Assembly (NCBI GenBank): GCA_018333535.1
Contig: JAGXTA010000003.1
Coordinates: forward strand, 1 to 64,000
Source: Deltaproteobacteria bacterium
GTDB lineage: Bacteria > Desulfobacterota > BSN033 > UBA1163
Length of the DNA stretch: 64,000 nt
Direction of reading: 5' to 3'
Positions 26,045-34,914 of this stretch are shown here, piece by piece; within the stretch, counting starts at the first letter, position 1, and each line of letters begins with the position of its first letter. The translations under genes were made by a program, and so were the position numbers. Below the pieces are notes generated by a model that saw nothing but the letters and a program-made list of their open reading frames with translations, had not been told where the DNA came from and searched no databases.

Positions 26045-26434
26045 ATGGAGAAGTTGAAATCGATGAATGACAGAAGAAAATCCCAGAGAATGATACTGGA
26101 CTTGCCCCTTGAATACCGCGTGATGGATGCGACTTATGGCCACGGAGGATTAGTGGTCAATGCAAGTGAACTGGGACTCCTTGTTCAATCTATAAAAAAC
26201 CTCCCCATTGGGACAAAATTAAATATAGCGGTCTTATTCCCCAAGGGATTTGAATTGGCCAACTTCGAAGTTCTGGCAGAGATCATCTGGAAGGACCTCC
26301 ATTGGGAAGAGGATTGGGAGGGATATAAGTACGGGTTAAGATTCCTGCAGATTCTCGATAACGAGTATTGGAAATTAAAACAGCTATTAGACGACCAATT
26401 TCATTTGGAGGAGGTCCAGCGAAATTATCGATAG
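26045..26434 (+). CDS. PilZ domain protein 2
   Basis: A 129-residue PilZ protein. RRKSQR gives RxxxR near residues 11-15 and NASELG gives NxSxxG near 38-43. The basic and glycine positions needed for c-di-GMP are kept, but the second motif has L where the two paralogs have G. GGAGGAACGGA precedes the ATG, and the gene begins 23 bases after the FeS-fusion gene, so the two are likely co-transcribed. Confidence 0.92.
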   Translation: MEKLKSMNDRRKSQRMILDLPLEYRVMDATYGHGGLVVNASELGLLVQSIKNLPIGTKLNIAVLFPKGFELANFEVLAEIIWKDLHWEEDWEGYKYGLRFLQILDNEYWKLKQLLDDQFHLEEVQRNYR

Positions 26435-26447
26435 GGACAGGGGGGGG

Positions 26448-26834
26448 ATGACAGAGAAAAAGAATGGAAAACCTCGCATCGGAATTGCCAATATTGAAAG
26501 AAGGAAGTACCCGCGCTTTTCAATCGACCTGCCGATAGAATACCATTCAATCAGCTCTCCCGTCAGCCATGCCGGCCGGGCGCTCAATGCGAGCGAAGGA
26601 GGATTGCTGGTGTACCTTCCGGAAAAGATGACCGTCGGCCAACACCTTGCCCTGAAGCTCTTCTTCCACTGCGGCGCTCAAATGAATATCATCGAGATGA
26701 CAGGAGAAGTCATCTGGATGGATATCCACCTGGACATGAACTGGGGGGATTATCGAACGGGCTTGAAGCTGATTGATATCTCTCCCGAAAATGTTCAACG
26801 ACTGAAAGACTTCCTGCTATCCCTTACAAAGTAA
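26448..26834 (+). CDS. PilZ domain protein 3
   Basis: A 128-residue PilZ protein, closest to PilZ protein 1: both share a NASEGG or NVSEGG followed by LLVYLP and an internal GDYR or GEYR step. RRKYPR (RxxxR) and NASEGG are intact. It starts 13 bases after PilZ 2 behind a G-rich ribosome binding site. The series of three points to duplication and divergence around the fusion gene at 24117. Confidence 0.92.
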   Translation: MTEKKNGKPRIGIANIERRKYPRFSIDLPIEYHSISSPVSHAGRALNASEGGLLVYLPEKMTVGQHLALKLFFHCGAQMNIIEMTGEVIWMDIHLDMNWGDYRTGLKLIDISPENVQRLKDFLLSLTK

Positions 26835-27241
26835 AATCCCATCAGACAATCCATCGGTGCATTGAACCCTGCTCGAGTGATTTAGAATGTAGCCCCGCCG
26901 AAGAACACGGGACATTATTGTCTCACTCGGGGAGAAAAACCCTCGCCTTTCCGCCGGAGGCGGATCCGCTTTTTGCGGACAGGCGAAGACTTTAGTATGC
27001 ACACTGTGTGCAGGTTTTTTAGATTTCCCCTCGTGAGGATTTCTGTGCTGTTTGTTTTGTCTTTTCCGCCAGAGGCGGATCCGCTCCTGGCGGAAGCTGA
27101 CTTCAGTCAGTAGAGAATCCACCAGCTTGTAGCTGGTGGTAGTTCAATTCTTATAAGATAAATCCAAGTTTTTCTTACCTGTTTAAATCTTCTTGTCAAA
27201 AAGAGAAATAGGACTTATAATTTTTTAAAAGGAGTAGAACA
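26835..27241. other. spacer with duplicated palindromic repeat
   Basis: No convincing gene. TTCCGCC(G/A)GAGGCGGATCC occurs at 26949-26967 and 27064-27082 and continues identically with GCT. The first contains the palindrome CCGCC-GGA-GGCGG; the second folds through TTCCGCCAG (27064-27072) with CTGGCGGAA (27087-27095). These are small mobile palindromic repeats. A ribosome binding site for the next gene ends the spacer. Confidence 0.6.
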
Positions 27242-27430
27242 ATGAGCGGAAAAAGCAGCTTTCCATACCGCAAATTTGACAGGAAGCCACATCCCCATAT
27301 CGTCAAACAGATCTTAGAGGATGAGGAACTGGTTGAGATGATGAAGGAGATGCTCGTTAAGGAAGGCAAACCCTGTCCTTTTTGCCACCGAAAACTGAAG
27401 GATGAAGTAAAGGCCCGGGAGATCTGGTAA
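27242..27430 (+). CDS. small hypothetical protein with CPFC motif
   Basis: A 62-residue frame preceded by AAAAGGAGTAGAACA, a strong ribosome binding site at ideal spacing. It is highly charged and ends with KPCPFCHRKLKDEVKAREIW, where CxxC plus a histidine could be half of a zinc site. No signal peptide or membrane helix is present. I do not recognise a family. It is convergent with the exported protein on the opposite strand, 29 bases away. Confidence 0.55.
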   Translation: MSGKSSFPYRKFDRKPHPHIVKQILEDEELVEMMKEMLVKEGKPCPFCHRKLKDEVKAREIW

Positions 27431-27459
27431 TCATTGCCGGCCTGAGAACAACTCATTCC

Positions 27460-27801
27460 CTACATATTTTCGTCCGGGAATTCCCTGGTAAAAGAAAATT
27501 TTAAAGGATTGAGCATAAGCATTTTTGCTGAATCTTTTACTGCATTTGCAGGCTTATCTCCTTTTCGCGAGAAAATATCAACCGTAAGGGTAAAAGGAAG
27601 TGAAACGGAAAAAAGCCCCAATCCCACAACCGCTGCAGCAACCCCTAAGGGTCTTGCAACTATTAAATCAATCGTATTCCATTCGTCTGTAAATGGATCA
27701 TCCTTTTTCCATTTATCCGAGGCCAATGCATTCGGATAAATACTTCCCATTATCATTGCGGAAATCAAAAGCATTGAAAAGGCTTTTTTATATCTCTTCA
27801 T
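27460..27801 (-). CDS. small exported membrane protein
   Basis: A 113-residue protein. The N-terminus MKRYKKAFSMLLISAMIMGS followed by IYPNALAS is a cleavable signal peptide. A hydrophobic segment near residues 52-74 (GVAAAVVGLGLFSVSLPFTL) would span or insert into a membrane. The remainder is polar and ends near the stop with FTREFPDENM. AAAGGAGG precedes the ATG and a near-perfect promoter lies upstream, so it is well expressed. No named family is recognised with certainty. Confidence 0.75.
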   Translation of the reverse strand: MKRYKKAFSMLLISAMIMGSIYPNALASDKWKKDDPFTDEWNTIDLIVARPLGVAAAVVGLGLFSVSLPFTLTVDIFSRKGDKPANAVKDSAKMLMLNPLKFSFTREFPDENM

Positions 27802-27827
27802 ATGCGCCTCCTTTCAAGTTTGAAAAA

Positions 27828-27856
27828 ATCATATCAGAACTTGACGTCTTTGTCAA
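27828..27856 (-). promoter_or_regulatory. sigma-70 promoter of the small exported protein
   Basis: On the minus strand TTGACA (27856-27851) and TATGAT (27833-27828) are separated by 17 bases, essentially a consensus promoter, and the gene starts 27 bases further on. Confidence 0.75.
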
Positions 27857-28355
27857 TCATTTCAAAGAAATAGGCGGTTGAGGCAAAAAGGAGGGCGTTA
27901 ACGCAAGGTTTTCATCAACCAGACAGAAATGATTTTAGCGATGAATAACTTGATTATCAGGAGATGAATCTTCAAAAGATAAAGATTGGCAAGTGTTTCT
28001 TCCTTGATTACTCTAAACATCTGTCAACACCTCTTAAACTCCAGCCCGCATAATGATAAAGTGAATGATCATAAACCCTGACCATGGCAGGAACAGGGGT
28101 TGATTTAAAAAAAAGGAGGAGGAAAGGGGAGATGAGTTTTTGAATCGTGTTCATCAATTGAATCATACAAGATATGACTGCAACAATCCTGCCAAACCCA
28201 GAATGATACGACTACTTATTGATATCATTAAATATTTCCAATAACTCTTTTTAAAATGTTTTGAGTTTTGTGACATAGATTGTCAATAAATTGAAAAAGG
28301 GTCAGTTCCGGAAAGAGAGTGAAAAGGAGTCTTTCAGAGCTCTCTGAAAAAATCC
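27857..28355. other. gene-free spacer
   Basis: About 500 bases with stop codons in all frames and no recognisable RNA gene. TTCAGAG-CT-CTCTGAA at 28333-28348 forms a short palindrome just upstream of the HNH gene promoter; a similar TTTCAGAGCTCTC occurs upstream of rpoZ. Confidence 0.45.
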
Positions 28356-28384
28356 TTGACAACCGGGAAGAAAATCGTTATTTA
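28356..28384 (+). promoter_or_regulatory. sigma-70 promoter of the HNH gene
   Basis: TTGACA at 28356-28361, a 17-base spacer, and TATTTA at 28379-28384. Transcription would begin near 28391, about 36 bases before ATG 28427. Confidence 0.6.
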
Positions 28385-28426
28385 ACCTTAAAATTCAACA
28401 GGAATCTCAGATCATCTTCATAAGTT

Positions 28427-28951
28427 ATGGAGTGGACATTACTTCTGAATTCAACTTTCGAACCGTTGAGAGTGGTGACCTGGAAAAAAGCAATCATTAT
28501 GGTCATGCTCGGGAAAGTGGAAGTGATCGAACAGTATGAACGGGCCATCAGGGGAATCAGCGTCTCGATTCATCTTCCGGCCGTCATTCGTTTAAATCGG
28601 TTTATCAGGAGAAAAACACCCATCATTAAATTTTCCAGACAAAATTTGTATGTCAGGGACAAGGGGATATGTCAATATTGCGGAACCCCTTTTGAGCATA
28701 AAGAGCTGACCTATGATCATGTTGTCCCCCGTTCCAAAGGCGGGCAGACAGAATGGACAAATGTCGTCACCTGTTGCACGGCTTGTAATCTCAGAAAGGG
28801 AGGGAGAACGCCGGAAGAGGCAGGCATGATCTTAATGAAAAAGCCTAAGGCCCCTATCTGGATCCCTCTATTAACCAAGAGCCTAGGGATCGACGAAACT
28901 CCTTCGCCTTGGAAGGATTATCTCTACCTTCATCAGGAATGGTCACTATAA
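28427..28951 (+). CDS. HNH endonuclease
   Basis: A 174-residue HNH nuclease of a family widespread as a stand-alone chromosomal gene. The core is FSRQNLYVRDKGICQYCGTP with YDHVVPRSKGG, NVVTCCTACNLRKGGRTPEE; CQYC and CTAC form the structural zinc site, and the H of DHVVP and the N of CNLRKG are catalytic. The N-terminus (LLLNSTFEPLRVV, KKAIIMVMLGKVEVIE) is typical of this subgroup. No Shine-Dalgarno sequence is visible. The role may be DNA repair or defence; no restriction or phage genes are nearby. Confidence 0.9.
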   Translation: MEWTLLLNSTFEPLRVVTWKKAIIMVMLGKVEVIEQYERAIRGISVSIHLPAVIRLNRFIRRKTPIIKFSRQNLYVRDKGICQYCGTPFEHKELTYDHVVPRSKGGQTEWTNVVTCCTACNLRKGGRTPEEAGMILMKKPKAPIWIPLLTKSLGIDETPSPWKDYLYLHQEWSL

Positions 28952-29054
28952 ACGTTCATGGATACGATACCCGGTAACCCACCCTTCTATTTTAGCCGCC
29001 TGTTTAAAAAAAAATGGGGAAAGAGGATTTGACGACTCACCAGAAGGAGAGGCC

Positions 29055-29573
29055 ATGAAACATCTTTGGGCTCCATGGAGAATGGATTATATTCTGAGGC
29101 GAAAAGAAAAAGGGTGCATCTTCTGCCTTCATCCAAGGTGTGATGGAGACAGGGACAATCTCATTTTATATCGAGGGAATCATGCCTTTGTAATGATGAA
29201 TAGATATCCTTACAATAATGGTCATCTGATGGTCGTCCCCCGTCGGCACTGCATCGACCTGGAATCTTTAAACCACTTTGAGTCAAAAGAACTCTTTGAA
29301 CTATTAAGCGCTTCCATCAGGGTGTTAAAGAAATCCCTCTCCCCGGAAGGGTTCAATATCGGTGTCAATATCGGGAAGGTCGGGGGAGCCGGTGAGGACC
29401 ATATCCATTTTCATATCGTTCCCCGCTGGCCGGGGGATACCAATTTTATGCCGATCCTGGGGGAGACGAAGATCGTTCCGGAGTATCTTTCAAACACTTA
29501 CCAGAGGCTTCATTCTGCCTTTATCGAACATCTGAAAAAAAGACCGGGACAGAAAGGAGGAGGAAAAAAGTGA
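29055..29573 (+). CDS. HIT family hydrolase (Ap4A-type)
   Basis: A 172-residue histidine-triad nucleotide hydrolase or phosphorylase. The triad is EDHIHFHIVPRW (HxHxH), preceded by NNGHLMVVPRRH. The N-terminus holds CIFCLHPRC, a zinc-binding pair often found in Ap4A phosphorylase-like members. It probably cleaves diadenosine polyphosphates or nucleoside phosphoramidates in the cytosol. AGAAGGAGAGG precedes the ATG. It overlaps the next gene by four bases. Confidence 0.92.
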   Translation: MKHLWAPWRMDYILRRKEKGCIFCLHPRCDGDRDNLILYRGNHAFVMMNRYPYNNGHLMVVPRRHCIDLESLNHFESKELFELLSASIRVLKKSLSPEGFNIGVNIGKVGGAGEDHIHFHIVPRWPGDTNFMPILGETKIVPEYLSNTYQRLHSAFIEHLKKRPGQKGGGKK

Positions 29574-29902
29574 AATGGATTAAAACGCTTCTCATCATGA
29601 TCATCTTCATCCTTGTCATCCTCTTCTCCCTTCAAAACAGGGAAGAAGTGGCTCTCCGATTTGGCCTTTATCCCATCCAAGATCAGTTTTGGGAGGTCCC
29701 CAGGCTTCCCCTTTTTTTAATCATTCTCTGCTCCGTCTTTTTGGGGGTGTTGATCGGAGGGATCGGAGACCTTTACCAAAGGTTTCAACTTAAAAAATCC
29801 CTTCGCCAAAATGAAAAAATGATTGAGAGATTGAGTAGGGAAGTTGAAACCCTTCGGGGCTCAGGCGTGGAACCATCCTCGTATTTTAAAAAAGATGTTT
29901 GA
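29570..29902 (+). CDS. LapA (DUF1049) family membrane protein
   Basis: A 110-residue inner-membrane protein with two helices, about 4-20 (IKTLLIMIIFILVILFSLQN) and 46-66 (LFLIILCSVFLGVLIGGIG), followed by a cytoplasmic coiled coil. The NREEVALRFGL segment between the helices is typical of LapA/DUF1049; the E. coli homologue works with LapB in controlling lipopolysaccharide synthesis. It starts with GTG 29570, overlapping the HIT gene stop, so the two are translationally coupled. Confidence 0.88.
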   Translation: MKWIKTLLIMIIFILVILFSLQNREEVALRFGLYPIQDQFWEVPRLPLFLIILCSVFLGVLIGGIGDLYQRFQLKKSLRQNEKMIERLSREVETLRGSGVEPSSYFKKDV

Positions 29903-29955
29903 TCTATTCAAGAAATTCATGAAAGCAATCTGCCCTTACTTTGAAAAATATTCTC

Positions 29956-29984
29956 TTGCATTTAGGATGAATTTGTAGTATAGT
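29956..29984 (+). promoter_or_regulatory. promoter of the rimP-nusA-infB operon
   Basis: TTGCAT at 29956-29961 and TATAGT at 29979-29984 are 17 bases apart. Transcription would start near 29991, giving an approximately 78-base leader that contains the terminator hairpin at 30012-30040. Confidence 0.55.
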
Positions 29985-30011
29985 TTTTCCAAAGAGTCGG
30001 GTCTGCTGAAA

Positions 30012-30040
30012 AAGCGGGCTATTTGCCCGCTTTTTTTTTA
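30012..30040 (+). terminator. intrinsic terminator inside the rimP leader (possible attenuator)
   Basis: AAGCGGGC (30012-30019), loop TATTT, GCCCGCTT, then a run of nine T. This is a textbook intrinsic terminator. It lies after the predicted rimP promoter and before the rimP start, so it may attenuate the operon. GAGTC at 29994-29998 and GACTC at 30042-30046 flank it and could pair in an alternative fold. It could also simply end transcription from the HNH-HIT-lapA side. Confidence 0.8.
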
Positions 30041-30068
30041 GGACTCCTCTTTTAAAAGAGAAAGAAAG

Positions 30069-30527
30069 ATGTCAGAGGAGATGATCCATCGGTTGATGAA
30101 AATGATCGACCCCATCCTTTTAGATGAAGGGATGGAATGCGTTGATCTGGAATACCGGAGGGAGGCCAGAGGATGGATCTTGCGCATTTATATCGATAAA
30201 GAGGGCCGGGTCACGCTCGACGATTGCGCCCGAATCAACCAAAAAGTAGGAAGAACGTTAGATGTGGAAAACCCCATCGAGTCCCCTTATCACTTAGAAG
30301 TTTCTTCTCCAGGTTTAACAAGACCCCTCAAGACGGAAAAAGATTTCGTAAGATATCAGAATCGACTGGTGAGGGTTAAGACCGTTGAGCCCATTGAGAA
30401 TCAACGACAGTTCAAAGGAAGGCTTTTAAGGGTTATCGATAAGGGGATTGAAATCGAAATGGATGAAACGATCGTCCATATCCCTTTTCAAAGCATTGCA
30501 AAGGCCCGTTTAGAGTTGGAGTTTTAA
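30069..30527 (+). CDS. rimP: ribosome maturation factor RimP
   Basis: A 152-residue RimP, which helps 30S subunit assembly. Recognisable parts are LDEGMECVDLEYRREARGWI, LRIYIDKEGRVTLDDCARI, the conserved YHLEVSSPGLTRPLKTEKDF, and a C-terminal Sm-like domain (VRVKTVEP to VHIPFQSIAKARL). It opens the conserved rimP-nusA-ylxR-infB order, 25 bases before nusA, behind the leader terminator. Confidence 0.95.
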   Translation: MSEEMIHRLMKMIDPILLDEGMECVDLEYRREARGWILRIYIDKEGRVTLDDCARINQKVGRTLDVENPIESPYHLEVSSPGLTRPLKTEKDFVRYQNRLVRVKTVEPIENQRQFKGRLLRVIDKGIEIEMDETIVHIPFQSIAKARLELEF

Positions 30528-30552
30528 GAAGGATAAGAAGGAGAGATCGACC

Positions 30553-32031
30553 ATGCCGACCAATCTAAATTTTGTGATTGACCAGGTGGGAAAGGACAAA
30601 GGGATCGACCGGAGGGTGATCATCGAAGCCCTGGAACAAGCGGTCCTGACCGCCTCCAGAAAAAAATACGGTCAACAGGGAGAGATTGAGGTTCACTATA
30701 ACGAGGAAATTGGCGAGGTGGAGTTATTTCAATTTAAACAGGTCGTCGAAGAAGTGATCGACCCCTCAACGGAAATCTTGCTTGAAGAGGCAAAGGAACT
30801 GGACAGCGAGGTCCAGATTGGGGACAGCCTGGGTGTCAAACTCAATACCGATTTTGGTCGGATCGGCGCCCAGACGGCGAAACAGGTGATCATCCAGAAG
30901 GTTCGCGATGCCGAAAGGGATAATGTCTTTAATGAGTTTAAAGACCGCAAAGGAGATCTTGTTAGTGGAATGGTCCAGAGGATGGAGAAAGGAAATCTTT
31001 TCGTCAATATTGGAAGAGCGGAAGCCGTCCTATTATCCAAAGAGCAGATTCCGGGTGAGGTCTACCGACAGGGAGAACGGATCAGAGCCTATATTCTTGA
31101 TGTTCAGAAGAATGCCAAGGGACCCCAGGTCTTTCTTTCCAGAACGCATCCGGGGTTTGTCATCAAGCTTTTCGAAATGGAGGTGCCGGAGATCGCCGAA
31201 GGGGTGATCAAGATCATCAGCGCCGCCCGGGAACCAGGAGAGAGGGCGAAGATCTCCGTCTACAGCTCAAGCCGTGATGTCGATCCAGTCGGAGCCTGTG
31301 TAGGAATGAAAGGTTCCAGGGTCCAGAATGTGGTTCAGGAACTCCGCGGCGAACGGATCGATATCATCCCGTGGTCACAGGATCAGGCCAAATATATTTG
31401 CAGCGCGCTTGCTCCTGCCAAGGTCTCAAGAGTTTATATCGATGAGGAAAACCGTCATATGGAGGTGGTGGTTGCGGATGACCAGCTTTCCCTTTCCATA
31501 GGGAAAAAAGGGCAGAATGTTCGTTTGACCTCCAAATTAACAGGCTGGAAGATTGACATCAAGAGCGAATCAAAGATGGAAAAGATTTCGGGCGAGATTC
31601 TGGAGAGCTTTAAGGGCCTTCCGCATATCGGCGATGTGGGAAGCCGCATCCTTTATAGCGAAGGGTTTCGATCTCTCCAGGAGCTTGGGGAAGCGGATCC
31701 CGAAGAATTGGCCAAGATTTTAGGGACCGAGAAGGGGAAGGCAGCCGAAATTGTTCAAATCGCATTGCGGATGGTTCAGGCGAAGGGGCCTGAAGAAGGT
31801 GCTATGGAATCTCCACAAGCTGTCGAAGCATCGGGCCTCGACGCTCTGGAAAGAATAGAAGGGGTCGGAAAGAAACTTGCAGAAATCCTTAAAAGCCATG
31901 GATTTCATACCATCCAGGACATTCTGAAGTCAGACGTGGAAAAACTTTCAAACCTTCCGGGAATTGGTGAAAAAAAGGCGGATAAATTGATCCGCTCAGC
32001 GAAAGAGTTTCTTGAAAGCAACCCCTCATGA
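30553..32031 (+). CDS. nusA: transcription termination/antitermination factor NusA
   Basis: A 492-residue NusA that binds RNA polymerase and nascent RNA and controls pausing, termination and rRNA antitermination. Order: N-terminal polymerase-binding domain (1-125), S1 domain (about 130-200; LVSGMVQRMEKGNLFVNIG), KH1 and KH2 (about 200-345; GACVGMKGSRVQNVVQELRG and LSIGKKGQNVRLTSKLTG), then two helix-hairpin-helix segments (LPHIGDVGSRIL; LDALERIEGVGKKLAEIL with LSNLPGIGEKKADKLI). It overlaps ylxR by four bases. NusA commonly autoregulates this operon, which fits the leader terminator. Confidence 0.97.
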   Translation: MPTNLNFVIDQVGKDKGIDRRVIIEALEQAVLTASRKKYGQQGEIEVHYNEEIGEVELFQFKQVVEEVIDPSTEILLEEAKELDSEVQIGDSLGVKLNTDFGRIGAQTAKQVIIQKVRDAERDNVFNEFKDRKGDLVSGMVQRMEKGNLFVNIGRAEAVLLSKEQIPGEVYRQGERIRAYILDVQKNAKGPQVFLSRTHPGFVIKLFEMEVPEIAEGVIKIISAAREPGERAKISVYSSSRDVDPVGACVGMKGSRVQNVVQELRGERIDIIPWSQDQAKYICSALAPAKVSRVYIDEENRHMEVVVADDQLSLSIGKKGQNVRLTSKLTGWKIDIKSESKMEKISGEILESFKGLPHIGDVGSRILYSEGFRSLQELGEADPEELAKILGTEKGKAAEIVQIALRMVQAKGPEEGAMESPQAVEASGLDALERIEGVGKKLAEILKSHGFHTIQDILKSDVEKLSNLPGIGEKKADKLIRSAKEFLESNPS

Positions 32032-32267
32032 GCCATAGGGGATATGTCCCGATTCGCATGTGCATGGGATGCGGAAAGAGAAGAAAGAAAGAGGAAATGA
32101 TTCGCTTTACCCGGACCGCCGGCGATCAAGCTCTGGTTCCCGCTGGAAAGAATCAGGATGGGCGAGGGTTTTATCTCTGCCCGGATGCATCCTGTTTAAA
32201 AGCCGCAAAGAAGAAGCGGCGGTTAGAACCCTTTAAAGATAATTGCAAAATGCAAATTGAAAAATGA
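32028..32267 (+). CDS. ylxR: YlxR (DUF448) RNA-binding protein
   Basis: A 79-residue YlxR protein with the family signature CMGCGKRRKKEEMIRFTR and the basic GRGFYLCPDASCLKAA. The Bacillus homologue RnpM modulates RNase P. The last eight codons (NCKMQIEK) and the stop lie within a dispersed AT-rich repeat (ATTGCAAAATGCAAA, also at 42103), so the natural C-terminus appears to have been replaced by repeat sequence. An L7Ae-like gene often found before infB is missing. Confidence 0.9.
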   Translation: MSHRGYVPIRMCMGCGKRRKKEEMIRFTRTAGDQALVPAGKNQDGRGFYLCPDASCLKAAKKKRRLEPFKDNCKMQIEK

Positions 32268-32335
32268 GCGAACAAAGCTAATTTTCTAATTTGCATTGAT
32301 CTCTTGAAAAGGGTTGTTATAAAGGAGGAAGTTGA

Positions 32336-34882
32336 ATGGCGAAGGTAAAAGTCCTCGACCTTGCAGGTGAAGTTGGGGTAGGGGACGACAAACTGCTTCA
32401 GAAATTAAAACGGATGGGGTTGAAGGTTAAGGATAAAAAGCCTGAACCTTCCGAGAAGGCCGCCCCGCTCTCTGATGAGAAGATCATTGAAAAGGATGCT
32501 GAGAAAGAGGTCGTCGAGAAGCGGGTCAAACCCACGGTCATCCGAAGAAGAACGAGAAGTCTCGAGATTCCGCCCCCGCCCCCTCCTCCTGTCTCTGTCG
32601 CACCCGAGATTGTCGTTCCAAAAGAAGTGACCAAACATGAAGTGATTCCCCCTAAATTGGAGGCAGAGGCAAAGTTCGCGAAGAAAGGGGAGAAAAGGGA
32701 AGAAAAGGGAAGCAAACCCTCCCCAAAATTCCAGAAGGCAGAGAAGAAACCGGAAGGAATCATCGAGGTGAAAGCCGAAGTCAAAGAGGTTGAGCCATCC
32801 AAGCCGGTCGCCGCTCCTGCCAGACCTGTAGTCAGAGAAGGTGCGGAAGGCCCCAAGAAGGCTGCGGAAGCGGTAAAACAGAAGGAAGTCCCTGCTAAAA
32901 AGTTGGAGACAAAATTTCCCACGAAAGAAGAACTCCTTCAAGCGAAGAAAAAGGGGATCATTAAGAAACGAAAACTGATCGAAGAGAGGATGGTGCAGGA
33001 GGAGGATTTTACAGAAGATAAAAAACATGAAAAAGAAGGGGAGTTGATAGGCAGACCCTTTAAACCTTTTAAGAAGAAGCTCGTTCTGAAGTCACCCAAA
33101 AAGACGGAGATCACGGTCCCCAAACCCATCAAGAGAATCATTCGGATTGCCGAGGTCATCTCGGTCGGCGACCTTGCCAAAAGGATGGGCGTCAAGGGGG
33201 GGGATTTGATTAAAAAATTGATGGATATCGGCGTCATGGTCACGATCAACCAGATGATTGATGCGGATGTGGCTTCCCTGGCGGCGAGTGAGTTCGGATA
33301 TGAAGTGGAACGCGTTTCCATTGAACGTCAGGAGCTTCTCGAAAGGAAAGAGGATCGCCCCGAAGAATTACAGGCCAGGCCTCCCGTGGTCACGATCATG
33401 GGCCATGTCGATCACGGTAAAACCATGCTCCTGGACGCCATCCGGAAGACGAACGTGTTGGAAGGCGAGGCGGGTGGAATCACCCAGCATATCGGGGCCT
33501 ATGATGTCCAGCTGGAAAACGGGCATGTCGTTTTTATCGATACTCCCGGCCATGAGGCATTTACGGCAATGAGGGCCAGGGGAGCACAGGTGACCGATGT
33601 GGTTGTCCTGGTGGTCGCTGCGGATGACGGGGTCATGCCGCAGACCAAAGAGGCCATCGATCATGCCAGGGCAGCGAAGGTTCCCATCCTCGTCGCCATC
33701 AACAAAATTGACAAACAGAATGCCAATCCCGAAAAAGTGAAAAAAGAAATGTCAGAATATGGATTGGCTCCCGAACAATGGGGAGGCAGCACGCTCTATG
33801 CGGAAATATCCGCCAAACAGAAGATCGGAATCAAAGAATTGCTCGAACTCGTTTTACTTCAGGCGGAGATTCTGGAGTTGAAAGCCAACCCCAATAAGCC
33901 GGCTCGGGGGATTGTGATTGAAGCCAAGCTTGACAAGGGAAGAGGACCCGTTGCAACCGTTCTGGTTCAAGAGGGGACCTTGAAGGCAGGGGATGTCTTC
34001 ATTGCAGGCTCTCACTATGGAAGGGTAAGGGCCATGCTCAACGATAAAGGGCAGAAGATCGAAAAGGCAGACCCCTCCACCCCGGTGGAAGTGTTGGGTT
34101 TTACGGATGTTCCGGATGCCGGAGAGACGTTCATCGTGGTTACGGAAGAGAGGATGGCCAAACAGATCAGCCTCTATCGACAGGAGAAGATTCGCGACAA
34201 AGAACTCTCCAAGCTGAGCAAGGTCTCTCTTGAAGAGCTCTATGAAAAGATCAAGAAGGGTGAGATCAAAGAGCTTAATACGGTCATCAAAGCGGACGTC
34301 CAGGGATCGATCGAAGCGATGAAGGAGGCTTTGAAAAAACTTTCCAACGATGAAGTAAAAGTGAACATCATCCATGACGGAGTCGGCGGAATCACGGAAA
34401 CCGATGTGAACCTCGCTTCCGCCTCCAATGCGATCATCATCGGGTTCAATGTGAGGCCAGGCCCCAAGGCCCAATCTCTCGCCGAGCAGGAAAGCGTCGA
34501 TCTCCGGTCCTATTCGGTTATTTACGATGCTGTCTCGGATATCAAGAAAGCCATGGAGGGCCTCTTAGAACCGACCTACAAGGAGCATCTTCTGGGCAGA
34601 GCCCAGGTGCTTCAGCTCTTCAATGTCCGTAAAATGGGGACCGTTGCCGGGAGCTTGATCACCGACGGGAAAGTGGTCAGGGGATCCCACGCCAGACTTC
34701 TCAGGGACAACGTCGTCATTTACGACGGACGGATTTCCTCGCTCAAACGATTTAAAGACGATATGAAGGAGTGCACTCAGGGTCTTGAATGCGGCATCTG
34801 GATGGAGAATTTTAACGACATCAAACCCGGGGATATCATTGAATCCTATGAGATGGAGGAAATTCAGTCTCACTTGTCTTGA
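32336..34882 (+). CDS. infB: translation initiation factor IF-2
   Basis: An 848-residue GTPase that places initiator tRNA on the 30S subunit. It has an N-terminal IF2_N domain, a long Lys/Glu/Pro linker (about 60-260, including a run of seven prolines near 79), a second IF2_N region, and the GTPase core from about 350: GHVDHGKT (356-363), [26 protein letters not shown]. Domains II-IV follow. AAAGGAGGAAG precedes the ATG. Length and order are normal. The next gene starts 33 bases downstream. Confidence 0.98.
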   Translation: MAKVKVLDLAGEVGVGDDKLLQKLKRMGLKVKDKKPEPSEKAAPLSDEKIIEKDAEKEVVEKRVKPTVIRRRTRSLEIPPPPPPPVSVAPEIVVPKEVTKHEVIPPKLEAEAKFAKKGEKREEKGSKPSPKFQKAEKKPEGIIEVKAEVKEVEPSKPVAAPARPVVREGAEGPKKAAEAVKQKEVPAKKLETKFPTKEELLQAKKKGIIKKRKLIEERMVQEEDFTEDKKHEKEGELIGRPFKPFKKKLVLKSPKKTEITVPKPIKRIIRIAEVISVGDLAKRMGVKGGDLIKKLMDIGVMVTINQMIDADVASLAASEFGYEVERVSIERQELLERKEDRPEELQARPPVVTIMGHVDHGKTMLLDAIRKTNVLEGEAGGITQHIGAYDVQLENGHVVFIDTPGHEAFTAMRARGAQVTDVVVLVVAADDGVMPQTKEAIDHARAAKVPILVAINKIDKQNANPEKVKKEMSEYGLAPEQWGGSTLYAEISAKQKIGIKELLELVLLQAEILELKANPNKPARGIVIEAKLDKGRGPVATVLVQEGTLKAGDVFIAGSHYGRVRAMLNDKGQKIEKADPSTPVEVLGFTDVPDAGETFIVVTEERMAKQISLYRQEKIRDKELSKLSKVSLEELYEKIKKGEIKELNTVIKADVQGSIEAMKEALKKLSNDEVKVNIIHDGVGGITETDVNLASASNAIIIGFNVRPGPKAQSLAEQESVDLRSYSVIYDAVSDIKKAMEGLLEPTYKEHLLGRAQVLQLFNVRKMGTVAGSLITDGKVVRGSHARLLRDNVVIYDGRISSLKRFKDDMKECTQGLECGIWMENFNDIKPGDIIESYEMEEIQSHLS

Positions 34883-34914
34883 GCCCCAATGGGTTGAAAC
34901 GGGAGGAAAAAGGG

